From contig DXFH01000024.1 in assembly GCA_019114515.1 (NCBI GenBank), forward strand, positions 22,854 through 86,853: a stretch of 64,000 bases of DNA. The letters run 5' to 3'. Below the pieces are notes generated by a model. The model saw only the letters and a program-made list of their open reading frames with translations. It searched no databases and was not told the DNA's origin. Within the stretch, counting starts at the first letter, position 1. The number at the start of each line of letters is the position of its first letter. The DNA is from Candidatus Limosilactobacillus merdigallinarum. Lineage in GTDB: Bacteria; Bacillota; Bacilli; Lactobacillales; Lactobacillaceae. This document shows, in pieces, positions 15,908 to 22,853 of this stretch. The translations under genes and the position numbers were made by a program.

Positions 15908-17011
15908 GTGTTAATAACAAGAAAATGCGGGATCATGCTAGTAGTAGCATGTAGCCTAGCTAGTTCAGCACTTACATGCCCAACTACTGTCCATGCGGAT
16001 AGCAATACCATTACTGAGGCGCAGCAGCAACAGTTGCGCCAAGCGTTAAAAAAATCTCATGCGAATGCCATTATTTTGGTTAATGGTAAGCGGGCTAACC
16101 AGCCAATGGTTATTAGCAATCAAATCAAGCAGAAAGGCAAACGAGCTAAAGCAATTGATCCAGACCGACTATTTCCAATTGCGTCGTTTCAAAAATCAAT
16201 GACTGGCATTGCGGTTGAACAGCTGTTGCATGAAAAAAAGCTTTTCCTCACCACTTCATTAGCAATGTATTGTCCTAACGTTCGCACTGCCAAGCAGATT
16301 CGGGTTCAGCAACTCATTACGCACACCAGCGGCTTAGCTGACAGTAATGATATGGCTCATAAAAATTGGCACAAGCAATCGAACTTAATGGATTACACTC
16401 AACACAATTACGATTTAACGGGCAAACCTAATCAATGGCATTACGCCAACGTTAATTATGGCTTTTTAGCGATCATTATTGGTAAAGTCAGCCACCAAAG
16501 TTATTACTCGTATATGAAAAAGAATGTTTTGCAGCCATATCATTTAAAAGCAAAGTTTTATTCACAGGTAACGGATAAAAAGAAACAAATTACCCCTTCA
16601 ATTGATATTTCGTATCAAAAGGATCCTCATGAAAAAGGACACCCTTGGCGTTATTTAGGACGTGAGGTAGCAACCGAATATGGTGCAGGGGATATAATGT
16701 GCTCACCAAATGACTACTGGCGTTTCGTAAATAGGGCCTTATTGTCCCAGCCAACGAGACTAATACGATATGAGCATTATGCTGCGGGGAATGATACGCC
16801 ATATTATGCGGGACTATACATTCATCCCCATGAGATTCATACAAACGCTTCCTATGATGGGTATTCAGCTACCATGTATTCAGATTGGATTCACCATAAA
16901 ACCATCATGGTGTTTAGCAACAATTTATCGCATAAACAAATGCGTTCATTGGCGCCGGTAGTTTACCGGATTTATTATGGATCTAATCACAAAGGTGGAT
17001 TTGCCTACTAA
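15908..17011 (+). CDS. Exported serine hydrolase (beta-lactamase/D,D-peptidase fold)
   Basis: A protein of about 367 residues with an N-terminal hydrophobic signal (ITRKCGIMLVVACSLASSAL) and a likely cleavage after VHA. The penicillin-binding fold is marked by SxxK in ASFQKSMTG and by YAN in HYANVNYG; a clear KTG box is not seen near the C-terminus (HKT in SDWIHHKTIMV is the best candidate). Class C/DD-peptidase relatives act on peptidoglycan or small esters outside the cell. GTG at 15902 leaves only one base after GAGGAGG; GTG at 15908 has 7. A terminator follows and a TetR gene lies downstream. Confidence 0.85.
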   Translation: MLITRKCGIMLVVACSLASSALTCPTTVHADSNTITEAQQQQLRQALKKSHANAIILVNGKRANQPMVISNQIKQKGKRAKAIDPDRLFPIASFQKSMTGIAVEQLLHEKKLFLTTSLAMYCPNVRTAKQIRVQQLITHTSGLADSNDMAHKNWHKQSNLMDYTQHNYDLTGKPNQWHYANVNYGFLAIIIGKVSHQSYYSYMKKNVLQPYHLKAKFYSQVTDKKKQITPSIDISYQKDPHEKGHPWRYLGREVATEYGAGDIMCSPNDYWRFVNRALLSQPTRLIRYEHYAAGNDTPYYAGLYIHPHEIHTNASYDGYSATMYSDWIHHKTIMVFSNNLSHKQMRSLAPVVYRIYYGSNHKGGFAY

Positions 17012-17020
17012 TTTAGGGGA

Positions 17021-17050
17021 AGAGGGGATAATCACCCCTCTTTTATTTTG
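17021..17050 (+). terminator. Terminator of the serine hydrolase gene
   Basis: AGAGGGG-ATAATCA-CCCCTCT hairpin followed by TTTATTTTG. Confidence 0.9.
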
Positions 17051-17075
17051 CACGTTTGCTAATTTAATGTATAAT
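17048..17075 (+). promoter_or_regulatory. Promoter of the TetR-family gene
   Basis: TTGCAC (-35) and TATAAT (-10) with a 16-base spacer, about 68 bases before the TetR gene start. It overlaps the terminator U-tract of the gene before. Confidence 0.6.
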
Positions 17076-17142
17076 GTTTATTAAATGAATAGTGTAGTTT
17101 AATGGTTAATGCTTATTAATATCAAAAAATGAGGCTGAAGTA

Positions 17143-17655
17143 ATGGCAGATTTAAGGATAAAAAGAACCAAAAGAGCTACTCATATGGCATTGGAGCAAC
17201 TCTTATTAAATAAAAACTATCATGATTTAAAGATCAAAGACTTAGTTGATGCCGCATTAATTAATCGCAACACCTTTTACCTGCATTATCGCAATCTAAA
17301 TGACGTTTTAAACGAAGTTGTTGTAGAAGTATTAGCTCGTCAATCAGCAAGCATTACTGCTGAGCAATTTAGTCAGCAGCCATTTAACCTTTTTTACCAG
17401 TTATGGACGAATTTAACGCCAACAGAACACCAAATTCTCCGTCATCAGCAAGCAGATCCAGGTTTTGAAAGTATTATAATTCGTATGATCATGCAGCAGA
17501 TTCTAATCATGTATCCTGACGATTCTAATGTCTGGTTTGCATTTGGCAAAGTCACAGCCATTATTGCTTGGATGAGTGTTCATCATCAAAATTGGCACAT
17601 TGATACAGACGCTCAGCAACTGCAAATGATGTATGATCAACAAAAGCTAGTTTAA
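17143..17655 (+). CDS. TetR/AcrR-family regulator
   Basis: A 170-residue repressor-type protein. The N-terminal helix-turn-helix is clear (LKIKDLVDAALINRNTFYLHYRNLNDVL, described by residues about 28-55), with the usual TFYxHY ending. The C-terminal ligand domain is short and like the Firmicutes DhaS/TetR_C_7 group. It has its own promoter with A/T-rich imperfect dyads between promoter and start, compatible with autoregulation. The target may be the upstream serine hydrolase or a distant gene; sequence does not tell. Confidence 0.88.
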   Translation: MADLRIKRTKRATHMALEQLLLNKNYHDLKIKDLVDAALINRNTFYLHYRNLNDVLNEVVVEVLARQSASITAEQFSQQPFNLFYQLWTNLTPTEHQILRHQQADPGFESIIIRMIMQQILIMYPDDSNVWFAFGKVTAIIAWMSVHHQNWHIDTDAQQLQMMYDQQKLV

Positions 17656-17682
17656 AATTCAGCTCAGCGCCAAATAAATAAC

Positions 17683-17715
17683 AATAGCGACCTAGTTAAC
17701 AACTAGATCGCTATT
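17683..17715. terminator. Bidirectional terminator between TetR and GNAT genes
   Basis: AATAGCGA and CTAGTT pair with AACTAG and TCGCTATT around a short loop with one bulge; T-rich on the plus side (TTCTTTATT). It serves convergent genes. Confidence 0.85.
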
Positions 17716-17718
17716 TCT

Positions 17719-18267
17719 TTATTGTTCATCTAATTGCTTAACCATTAGCCAATCCACTTGCGGATCATTACCAACGGGAAAGCTATGGGTACCAACTTTC
17801 TTAAAACCATAATGGTGATAGAATCCCTTGGCATTTTCGTTGTGTTCCCAGCAGCCAAGCCAGATTTGTTTTTTATTAGCTTTATTTGCTTGTTCTAAAG
17901 CAAAACGCATTAATTTGCCGCCAAAATGCTGTTTTTGGAACGCTGGTAAAACATAAATTCGCTGAATTTCCATGGCGTCATCAAAGTCAGGTTCTGTTTG
18001 TGCCGGACCAACGTTTAATTTGATATATGCAACCGCTTGGCCGTCAATCATGTAAAAATAGGTTTTGCTGTAAGGATCTTGTAAGTCCTTTAATAATGCT
18101 GACAAGGAATAATATGTTTGATTGAAGTGTTGAATATCTTCATCAGGCGTATACGGGCCAAAAGTAGCAGCAAAACTTTCACACGCAATTGCTTGCAACG
18201 TTACTAAATCGTCATGATCAGTCGTAACTTCACGAAACCCATTTGCAACTTGTTGATTATCAGCCAA
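17719..18267 (-). CDS. GNAT-family N-acetyltransferase
   Basis: A 182-residue Gcn5-related acetyltransferase. The acetyl-CoA binding strand-loop is IQRIYVLPAFQKQHFGGKLM (about 104-123) with the Q/RxxGxG/A-type loop, followed by helix LEQANKANKKQIWLGCWEHN and the terminal FYHHYGFKKVGTHSF motif. The Gram-positive relatives include PaiA-type spermidine acetyltransferases, but the acceptor is not certain here. Start is TTG at 18267 with TGGAGG 8 bases upstream; no ATG is better placed. Confidence 0.88.
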   Translation of the reverse strand: MADNQQVANGFREVTTDHDDLVTLQAIACESFAATFGPYTPDEDIQHFNQTYYSLSALLKDLQDPYSKTYFYMIDGQAVAYIKLNVGPAQTEPDFDDAMEIQRIYVLPAFQKQHFGGKLMRFALEQANKANKKQIWLGCWEHNENAKGFYHHYGFKKVGTHSFPVGNDPQVDWLMVKQLDEQ

Positions 18268-18384
18268 AATTAAAACCTCCAGTGAATAGTATCGATAACG
18301 TCAATATAGCAAAGCAAACGTGACTCCGTCAAATTGCACTATTTACTTTACATAATATATATTAAACAAAGTAACCATATTATG

Positions 18385-18412
18385 AAAAAGGAGGTCCCCC
18401 CCTCTGGCCTCC
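18385..18412 (-). terminator. Terminator of the B6-salvage operon
   Basis: On the minus strand GGAGGCC...GACCTCC with a G-rich loop (seven consecutive G) is followed by five T residues, 12 bases after the ECF gene stop. Confidence 0.85.
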
Positions 18413-18424
18413 ACATTATTTCTT

Positions 18425-18940
18425 TTAGAATTTGATTCGTTTATTAATACTAGGAACAACCAGCATTGCTACCACTGCACCAACAATGCCTTGCAAAATA
18501 TTAGTGCCGATACCTAATAAGCCAGCCGCCAATTTGTACATAATCGTGTCAGCAATAAAGTAAGCAACTACCATGATCACAATGCCCACAATTAATGCCA
18601 GCCAGTGAGCGCTTTTGCTGTCAGTTTTACGGTAAATCCATCCAGTAATGAAACCTTCCAGACCATGTGCGACCAGCGAAAACGGTGCATACTGTGTAAA
18701 TCCGGAAATTAAATCCAGTAGCAGTCCGCCGAAACCGCCAACCACACCACCATAAGCGGGTCCTAATAGCATAGCGGCAATAAAAATACCGGCATCACAC
18801 AAGTTAACGTTGCCATGAGTCCACGGAATTGGAATGATAAAAATTCGTCCAAAGACGACCGTAATTGCCAATAATAAGGCTGCGAAAATAAACGAACGCA
18901 ATCCATTTTCTTTTTTATTCACAAATTTATTCACAAACAC
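18425..18940 (-). CDS. ECF transporter S component, probably for vitamin B6 or a precursor
   Basis: A 171-residue membrane protein with about six hydrophobic helices and the small-residue patterns of ECF S components (AAMLLGPAYGGVVGGFGGLLLDL). It would capture a vitamin and use the shared EcfAA'T module, which is encoded elsewhere. It lies 68 bases downstream of a pyridoxal kinase-like gene on the same strand, so a B6 vitamer is the likely ligand; hydroxymethylpyrimidine is the alternative since the kinase family also phosphorylates that. Start GTG at 18940 or GTG at 18934, both near AAGAAGG. Confidence 0.82.
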   Translation of the reverse strand: MFVNKFVNKKENGLRSFIFAALLLAITVVFGRIFIIPIPWTHGNVNLCDAGIFIAAMLLGPAYGGVVGGFGGLLLDLISGFTQYAPFSLVAHGLEGFITGWIYRKTDSKSAHWLALIVGIVIMVVAYFIADTIMYKLAAGLLGIGTNILQGIVGAVVAMLVVPSINKRIKF

Positions 18941-19008
18941 TCGACCTTCTTTTTACAAGTTTCAGTCTTATTTTCACGAATAATTGAACAAACGTCAAGG
19001 GCTGTGCT

Positions 19009-19833
19009 TTAACTTTTACTGATAAGCTGCAGCAGATTGCGCAGTTTTAAACCGTAACGCCGGTCTTCCTCTGGGTATGCACTGGTTTCTTTAATAGCAT
19101 TGCTTAACTGCTGACAGCTAATTTGAACAGCCGTATTTAAATCTTTACCGCTTAACAGATTGCCCATTAATAATGCCGCAAAAGTATCGCCAGCGCCATA
19201 AAAATGACCAGGATAACGCTTGCTGATAAAGCTATTAATGCGGTGGCCGTCATATAATAGCGTAGTTTCAGCCGTTTTCTCAATAGGAACGCCAGTAGCT
19301 ACGACAGCTGCCTGTATCCCCTGTTCATGCAACTTACTTAAGAGGAACTTAAAATTGCTGAGAGTGGCGTTTAAGGGCTTCTTTAGGCCCGCTAGTAAGC
19401 ATAGCTCAAACCAATTAGGCGAAATGACGTCAGCGGATTGGCAAAATTGAAGCATGTAATGAGGGTAATCTGTACTCAATCCTGGATATAAGGCCCCACG
19501 ATCAGCCATCACCGGATCGATCAAGACCAGCCCCTTGATGTTAGTTAACAAATGACCGAGCTGGTCCATCAGCTTAGTGGATCCTAAATAGCCAATTAAT
19601 GCACCCTGCAATTGTAGTTCCGGAATCGTTTGCCAATGTTTAACCGCCGCCTGCATCCATTCATGTGTATCCAGCCGTGCAGGTATGTTAAAGCCCTCTG
19701 TTTGCGTTGATAATAAGGCGGTTGGCAATGCTGCCGTTTCAATGTCAAAAGCCTGCAGAATATTCAATGCAGCCAACATTGAAATTTGTCCTAAGGTAGA
19801 AAAATCTTCTACTACAAGAGTACTTGGCGACAT
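19009..19833 (-). CDS. pdxY: Pyridoxal/pyridoxamine kinase (PdxY-like)
   Basis: A 274-residue ribokinase-fold enzyme. LIDPVMADRGALY (about 103-115) and the anion hole and catalytic base GAGDTFAALL (about 217-226) are diagnostic for vitamin kinases of the PdxK/PdxY/ThiD group. The opening VEDFSTLGQISMLAALNIL replaces the usual SxQVxxGxVGN pattern, so it is a divergent copy. The product would be pyridoxal 5'-phosphate from salvaged vitamers. It is first in an operon with the ECF S component, which supports a B6 role. AAGGAGG lies 7 bases before the ATG. Confidence 0.8.
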   Translation of the reverse strand: MSPSTLVVEDFSTLGQISMLAALNILQAFDIETAALPTALLSTQTEGFNIPARLDTHEWMQAAVKHWQTIPELQLQGALIGYLGSTKLMDQLGHLLTNIKGLVLIDPVMADRGALYPGLSTDYPHYMLQFCQSADVISPNWFELCLLAGLKKPLNATLSNFKFLLSKLHEQGIQAAVVATGVPIEKTAETTLLYDGHRINSFISKRYPGHFYGAGDTFAALLMGNLLSGKDLNTAVQISCQQLSNAIKETSAYPEEDRRYGLKLRNLLQLISKS

Positions 19834-19898
19834 TGTAAATCCTCCTTCATGAGCAATGTTTAAGTTGACCTATTAAGTATAACCTGATGATGACCAAG

Positions 19899-19925
19899 AA
19901 AAAAGAGCCCATCAGTAGGCTCTCT
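19899..19925 (-). terminator. Terminator of the HesB-like gene
   Basis: On the minus strand AGAGCC-TACTGATG-GGCTCT followed by TTTTTTC. Confidence 0.88.
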
Positions 19926-19965
19926 ATCCATTAATAATAGTGGTTAATTTTAGGCAATTGCTACA

Positions 19966-20361
19966 TTAACAATCGTGGGCAGGTGCAGTCTGCTTATTTG
20001 CCAAATCAACGTGTGACACCCGCATCACTTCAACGTTGTCCGTTAACAGGCGGTAATCACTTTTCAGCGGTAAGGTAAAGTAGCGTGGGTTAAAATCAAT
20101 CGTCATATGTTCATCGTATTGCGGTTCATCAAAGTCCTTGTAGTAAATTGGTCCGAGATTAGACGCAAAATGGGCGTTAAAATCTGGTACTTGTTCATCT
20201 TGTTCGACAAAGATTAATTTGTAATTAACGTCTAAAGAACAGTTGCCCAATTTTGAAAATGGCCCTACCCCGTCATCAAAATCTAAAATTATGCGGTAGT
20301 CATGACCATCTAAATACTTTGCCAACCGTTTTTGTGCTGCAGCGGTAAATGTTAGATCCAT
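19966..20361 (-). CDS. HesB/IscA-like (Fe-S biosynthesis domain) protein
   Basis: A 131-residue protein of the iron-sulfur biosynthesis (IscA-like) fold found widely in lactobacilli. The N-terminal pattern LTFTAAAQKRLAKYL and the beta-rich centre with DDGVGPFSKLGNCSLD are typical. The three cysteines that carry the cluster in true A-type carriers are not conserved: only Cys in GNCSLD and a terminal HDC remain, so cluster transfer is doubtful. AAAGGGGGAA is 6 bases before the ATG at 20361; an ATG 21 bases earlier overlaps that site and is rejected. It is a single-gene unit with its own terminator. Confidence 0.78.
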   Translation of the reverse strand: MDLTFTAAAQKRLAKYLDGHDYRIILDFDDGVGPFSKLGNCSLDVNYKLIFVEQDEQVPDFNAHFASNLGPIYYKDFDEPQYDEHMTIDFNPRYFTLPLKSDYRLLTDNVEVMRVSHVDLANKQTAPAHDC

Positions 20362-20479
20362 TTGCAATTCCCCCTTTGTCATAACTTGTTTATGATTATA
20401 CGTTACTAATGGGCGAAAGGCTCAGATTTTGCTTACAAAAAATAATCCAGCTGCGGTAAAGTGCAAGTTTCTTGGCTAA

Positions 20480-20519
20480 CAAAAAGGAACGTGTCGCCTT
20501 TCACCGTTGACACATTCCT
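20480..20519 (-). terminator. Terminator of the TauE/DUF1634 operon
   Basis: On the minus strand AGGAATGTGTC...GACACGTTCCT forms an 11-base stem with one mismatch, followed by TTTTTG. Confidence 0.9.
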
Positions 20520-20531
20520 GATTACTTGTTT

Positions 20532-20915
20532 TTAAATTCCTGCACGTCCAATCACCATGGCGATAATCAAGATCACCATCACTAAAGAAGTGATCCAAAC
20601 ATACATCTGGTCATGCATTTCCCAGAAAGCGTAAATTGAGACGATAACTCGTAATGCCGGCGTGAGGATCAAGAGAAATAACCCCAGCATGATAACTGCA
20701 TACGGCTTCAGTGCGGCCACTCCCCTACCAATTGCGGTGAAGGTGGTTGGGTGCACACCAGCCGGATAACCGGATTTGCCGCTGACAAAGAGCATTAACA
20801 GACCAATCACAATTACCGCTGCTGAAAGAATGACACCGACCTGCATAACACGACCGATGATATCTTCTACGTTGTCCATTTCTTTTTTGGTAATGGTTGG
20901 TTGTTTCTCAGCCAT
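20532..20915 (-). CDS. DUF1634 membrane protein
   Basis: A 127-residue protein with three hydrophobic segments (about 30-50, 70-92, 105-125) and a charged N-terminus, matching the DUF1634 family, which is nearly always found beside a TauE/SafE permease. Its start overlaps the permease stop (TAATG), so translation is coupled. It may be an accessory subunit of the permease; no biochemical role is established. Confidence 0.82.
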   Translation of the reverse strand: MAEKQPTITKKEMDNVEDIIGRVMQVGVILSAAVIVIGLLMLFVSGKSGYPAGVHPTTFTAIGRGVAALKPYAVIMLGLFLLILTPALRVIVSIYAFWEMHDQMYVWITSLVMVILIIAMVIGRAGI

Positions 20916-21772
20916 TAGTGCATCACCCCGAATCCTTTAAGAATCATTTGCACACCCATGATAAACAGGATTGGTACGAAAATCATACGCAATAAGCGCG
21001 GATGAATTCGCTGCATTAGCCGCGTACCAATAGAAGCACCAATTAAGATTCCAATGGCTAATGGACCAGCAATGTGTGGTTGAATAGAACCATTGAAGAA
21101 GTACACCGTTGCACTAGCAGCAGCGGTGACCCCCATCATCAGGTTACTGGTAGCACTCGATGGCTTAAGGGGCATCTTCATGATGGTGTCCATCGCAATC
21201 ACCTTAAAAACACCACTCCCGATACCCAGCAGGCCACTGGCAAGACCAGCACCATACATCATGGCGAAACCACCGGGTACGTGGGTAACTTGGTACGAGT
21301 GCTCTTTTTGATCCAGTTGATCATAGTAGGAACCCTGCAACTTTAACTTACGTGCTAACGGATCATCTTGGACTCCCATCGCATCAGTTTTAATTTTGCT
21401 CCGCAGCTTTTGAATCATATTGTAAGTAGAATATACCAGGAAAATGCCAAAAAGCACTTCCAGCCATTTACCATCAATGACACCAGTTAAAATGGCACCT
21501 GTGATGGCTCCAATAGTGGTTGCAATCTCCAAAAACATGGCTACCCGTAAATTAAGCAGGTCATCTTTTAGGTAGGCAATTGTCGCTCCTGAACTAGTAG
21601 CAATCACTGCAATCACACTGGCACCAATAGCGTACCGCATTGGCAGACCTAAAACGACGCTTAAGATGGGGATAATAATCATGCCCCCACCAATACCGAG
21701 CAACGCTCCCAAACTGCCGGCAAACACACCTACTAAAAGCAGAATAAAAGTTGTTTCAAGCAATTCTCTCAC
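20915..21772 (-). CDS. TauE/SafE-family anion permease
   Basis: A 285-residue membrane protein of the TauE/SafE (DUF81) family with about eight helices in two halves; GALLGIGGGMIIIPIL (about 25-40) and GAGLASGLLGIGSGVFKV (about 173-190) are the repeated signature. Characterised relatives export sulfite, sulfoacetate or other organosulfur anions; the substrate here is unknown. It contains a cytosolic loop of about 50 residues between the halves. It is first in a two-gene unit with DUF1634. No clear SD is seen except GAGAGAA ahead of the ATG. Confidence 0.88.
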   Translation of the reverse strand: MRELLETTFILLLVGVFAGSLGALLGIGGGMIIIPILSVVLGLPMRYAIGASVIAVIATSSGATIAYLKDDLLNLRVAMFLEIATTIGAITGAILTGVIDGKWLEVLFGIFLVYSTYNMIQKLRSKIKTDAMGVQDDPLARKLKLQGSYYDQLDQKEHSYQVTHVPGGFAMMYGAGLASGLLGIGSGVFKVIAMDTIMKMPLKPSSATSNLMMGVTAAASATVYFFNGSIQPHIAGPLAIGILIGASIGTRLMQRIHPRLLRMIFVPILFIMGVQMILKGFGVMH

Positions 21773-21791
21773 CTATTAATTCTTATGCCAA

Positions 21792-21829
21792 AACAAAAGA
21801 CCGGCTGTTTATTCACAACCAGCCTTTTT
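21792..21829. terminator. Terminator downstream of ppaC
   Basis: GGCTG...CAGCC stem (with GTT/AAC continuation) between ppaC and the TauE gene. T-tracts are present on both sides, closest on the plus strand. Confidence 0.7.
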
Positions 21830-21845
21830 GATCTGCAATAATAAA

Positions 21846-22781
21846 TTAGCCTTCAAAAGCGTCCGTCAAAGGAGGAACAACTTGCTTCTTCCGTGAAACA
21901 ACGCCTGGCAGGTTCATACGCTTGTTAGCGTCCAGCTTCTTGCCAAATGCTTTTTCAACCTTGTCTGGGTTGGCACCAACAACCAGCAATTCAGAATCAC
22001 TGTTTAAGATGTTAGTAACAATCAAAACAAAGGTATCATAGCCATTTTGACTCATTAAGGACTGCATTTCCTTTTCTAAGTAAGCTTGGCGAGCAAATAC
22101 ATCGTCTAAGTCAACAGTGTTAACTTGGCCAATCCGCAGAGTAGTACCACCTAATTCAAAGGTCTTAGCATCGCCGTCAACAATTTCATTGTCAGACTTA
22201 GCAGCAATGTTGGTACCAGCCTTTAGCATGTTGATGCCGTATGTTTCGTAGTCTGTTTCACCAGAAATCTTAGCCAAGCCCTTAACAGCTTCGCGATCAT
22301 GATCAGTCGTGGTTGGGGACTTCAGCAGCAAAGTATCAGAAATGATCGCGGACATCATCATCCCTGCCAAGTGAGCTGGAATATCGATGTGCTTTTCGTT
22401 GAACATTTCGTAAAGGATGGTGCTGACACAGCCGTATGGACGCAAGTTTGCCCATAATGGCTGTGCAGTGTTGAAGTTGGCAATCCGGTGGTGGTCAACC
22501 AAGTGGGTAACCGTAACCTTATCAATGTCAGGGGCACTTTGCTGTGGTTCGTTGTGGTCTACTAACATGACAGAATCAACTTCGTTTGAAACGGTCTTAA
22601 CAACCCGCGGAGCCTTCATTTCGAAGTGCTTCAATGCGTATTGGGTTTCTTCGTTTGGTTCGCCTAAAGCAACAGCTTCGGTTTCGTAACCTAATTGATT
22701 TTGATAATAGGAAAAGGCCATAGCAGCGGTGATAGCATCAGTATCAGGGTTTTGGTGACCAAAGACTAATTCTTGACTCAT
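21846..22781 (-). CDS. ppaC: Manganese-dependent inorganic pyrophosphatase (family II)
   Basis: A 311-residue DHH-family pyrophosphatase that hydrolyses PPi to phosphate and drives biosynthesis. N-terminal metal ligands are in [13 protein letters not shown] (8-20), MLVDHNEP (about 72-79) and the DHH signature [10 protein letters not shown] (about 95-104); the C-terminal [10 protein letters not shown] (about 295-304) binds the substrate. The length equals that of B. subtilis PpaC. RBS AAGGAGG at 22785-22800 region. It is flanked by its own promoter space and terminator. Confidence 0.97.
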   Translation of the reverse strand: MSQELVFGHQNPDTDAITAAMAFSYYQNQLGYETEAVALGEPNEETQYALKHFEMKAPRVVKTVSNEVDSVMLVDHNEPQQSAPDIDKVTVTHLVDHHRIANFNTAQPLWANLRPYGCVSTILYEMFNEKHIDIPAHLAGMMMSAIISDTLLLKSPTTTDHDREAVKGLAKISGETDYETYGINMLKAGTNIAAKSDNEIVDGDAKTFELGGTTLRIGQVNTVDLDDVFARQAYLEKEMQSLMSQNGYDTFVLIVTNILNSDSELLVVGANPDKVEKAFGKKLDANKRMNLPGVVSRKKQVVPPLTDAFEG

Positions 22782-22826
22782 ATGCGGAATTCCTCCTTAA
22801 TTTATATCACTATTTATTTTATCACG

Positions 22827-22853
22827 GCCCTAATCGCTCTGCAGGGCTTTTTT
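22827..22853 (+). terminator. Hairpin with plus-strand U-tract at the 3' end of parC
   Basis: GCCCT...AGGGC followed by TTTTTT reads as a terminator for plus-strand transcripts, yet both neighbours are on minus. On the minus strand the same hairpin lacks a following T-run. It may block antisense transcription into parC or act as a weak parC terminator. Confidence 0.55.
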
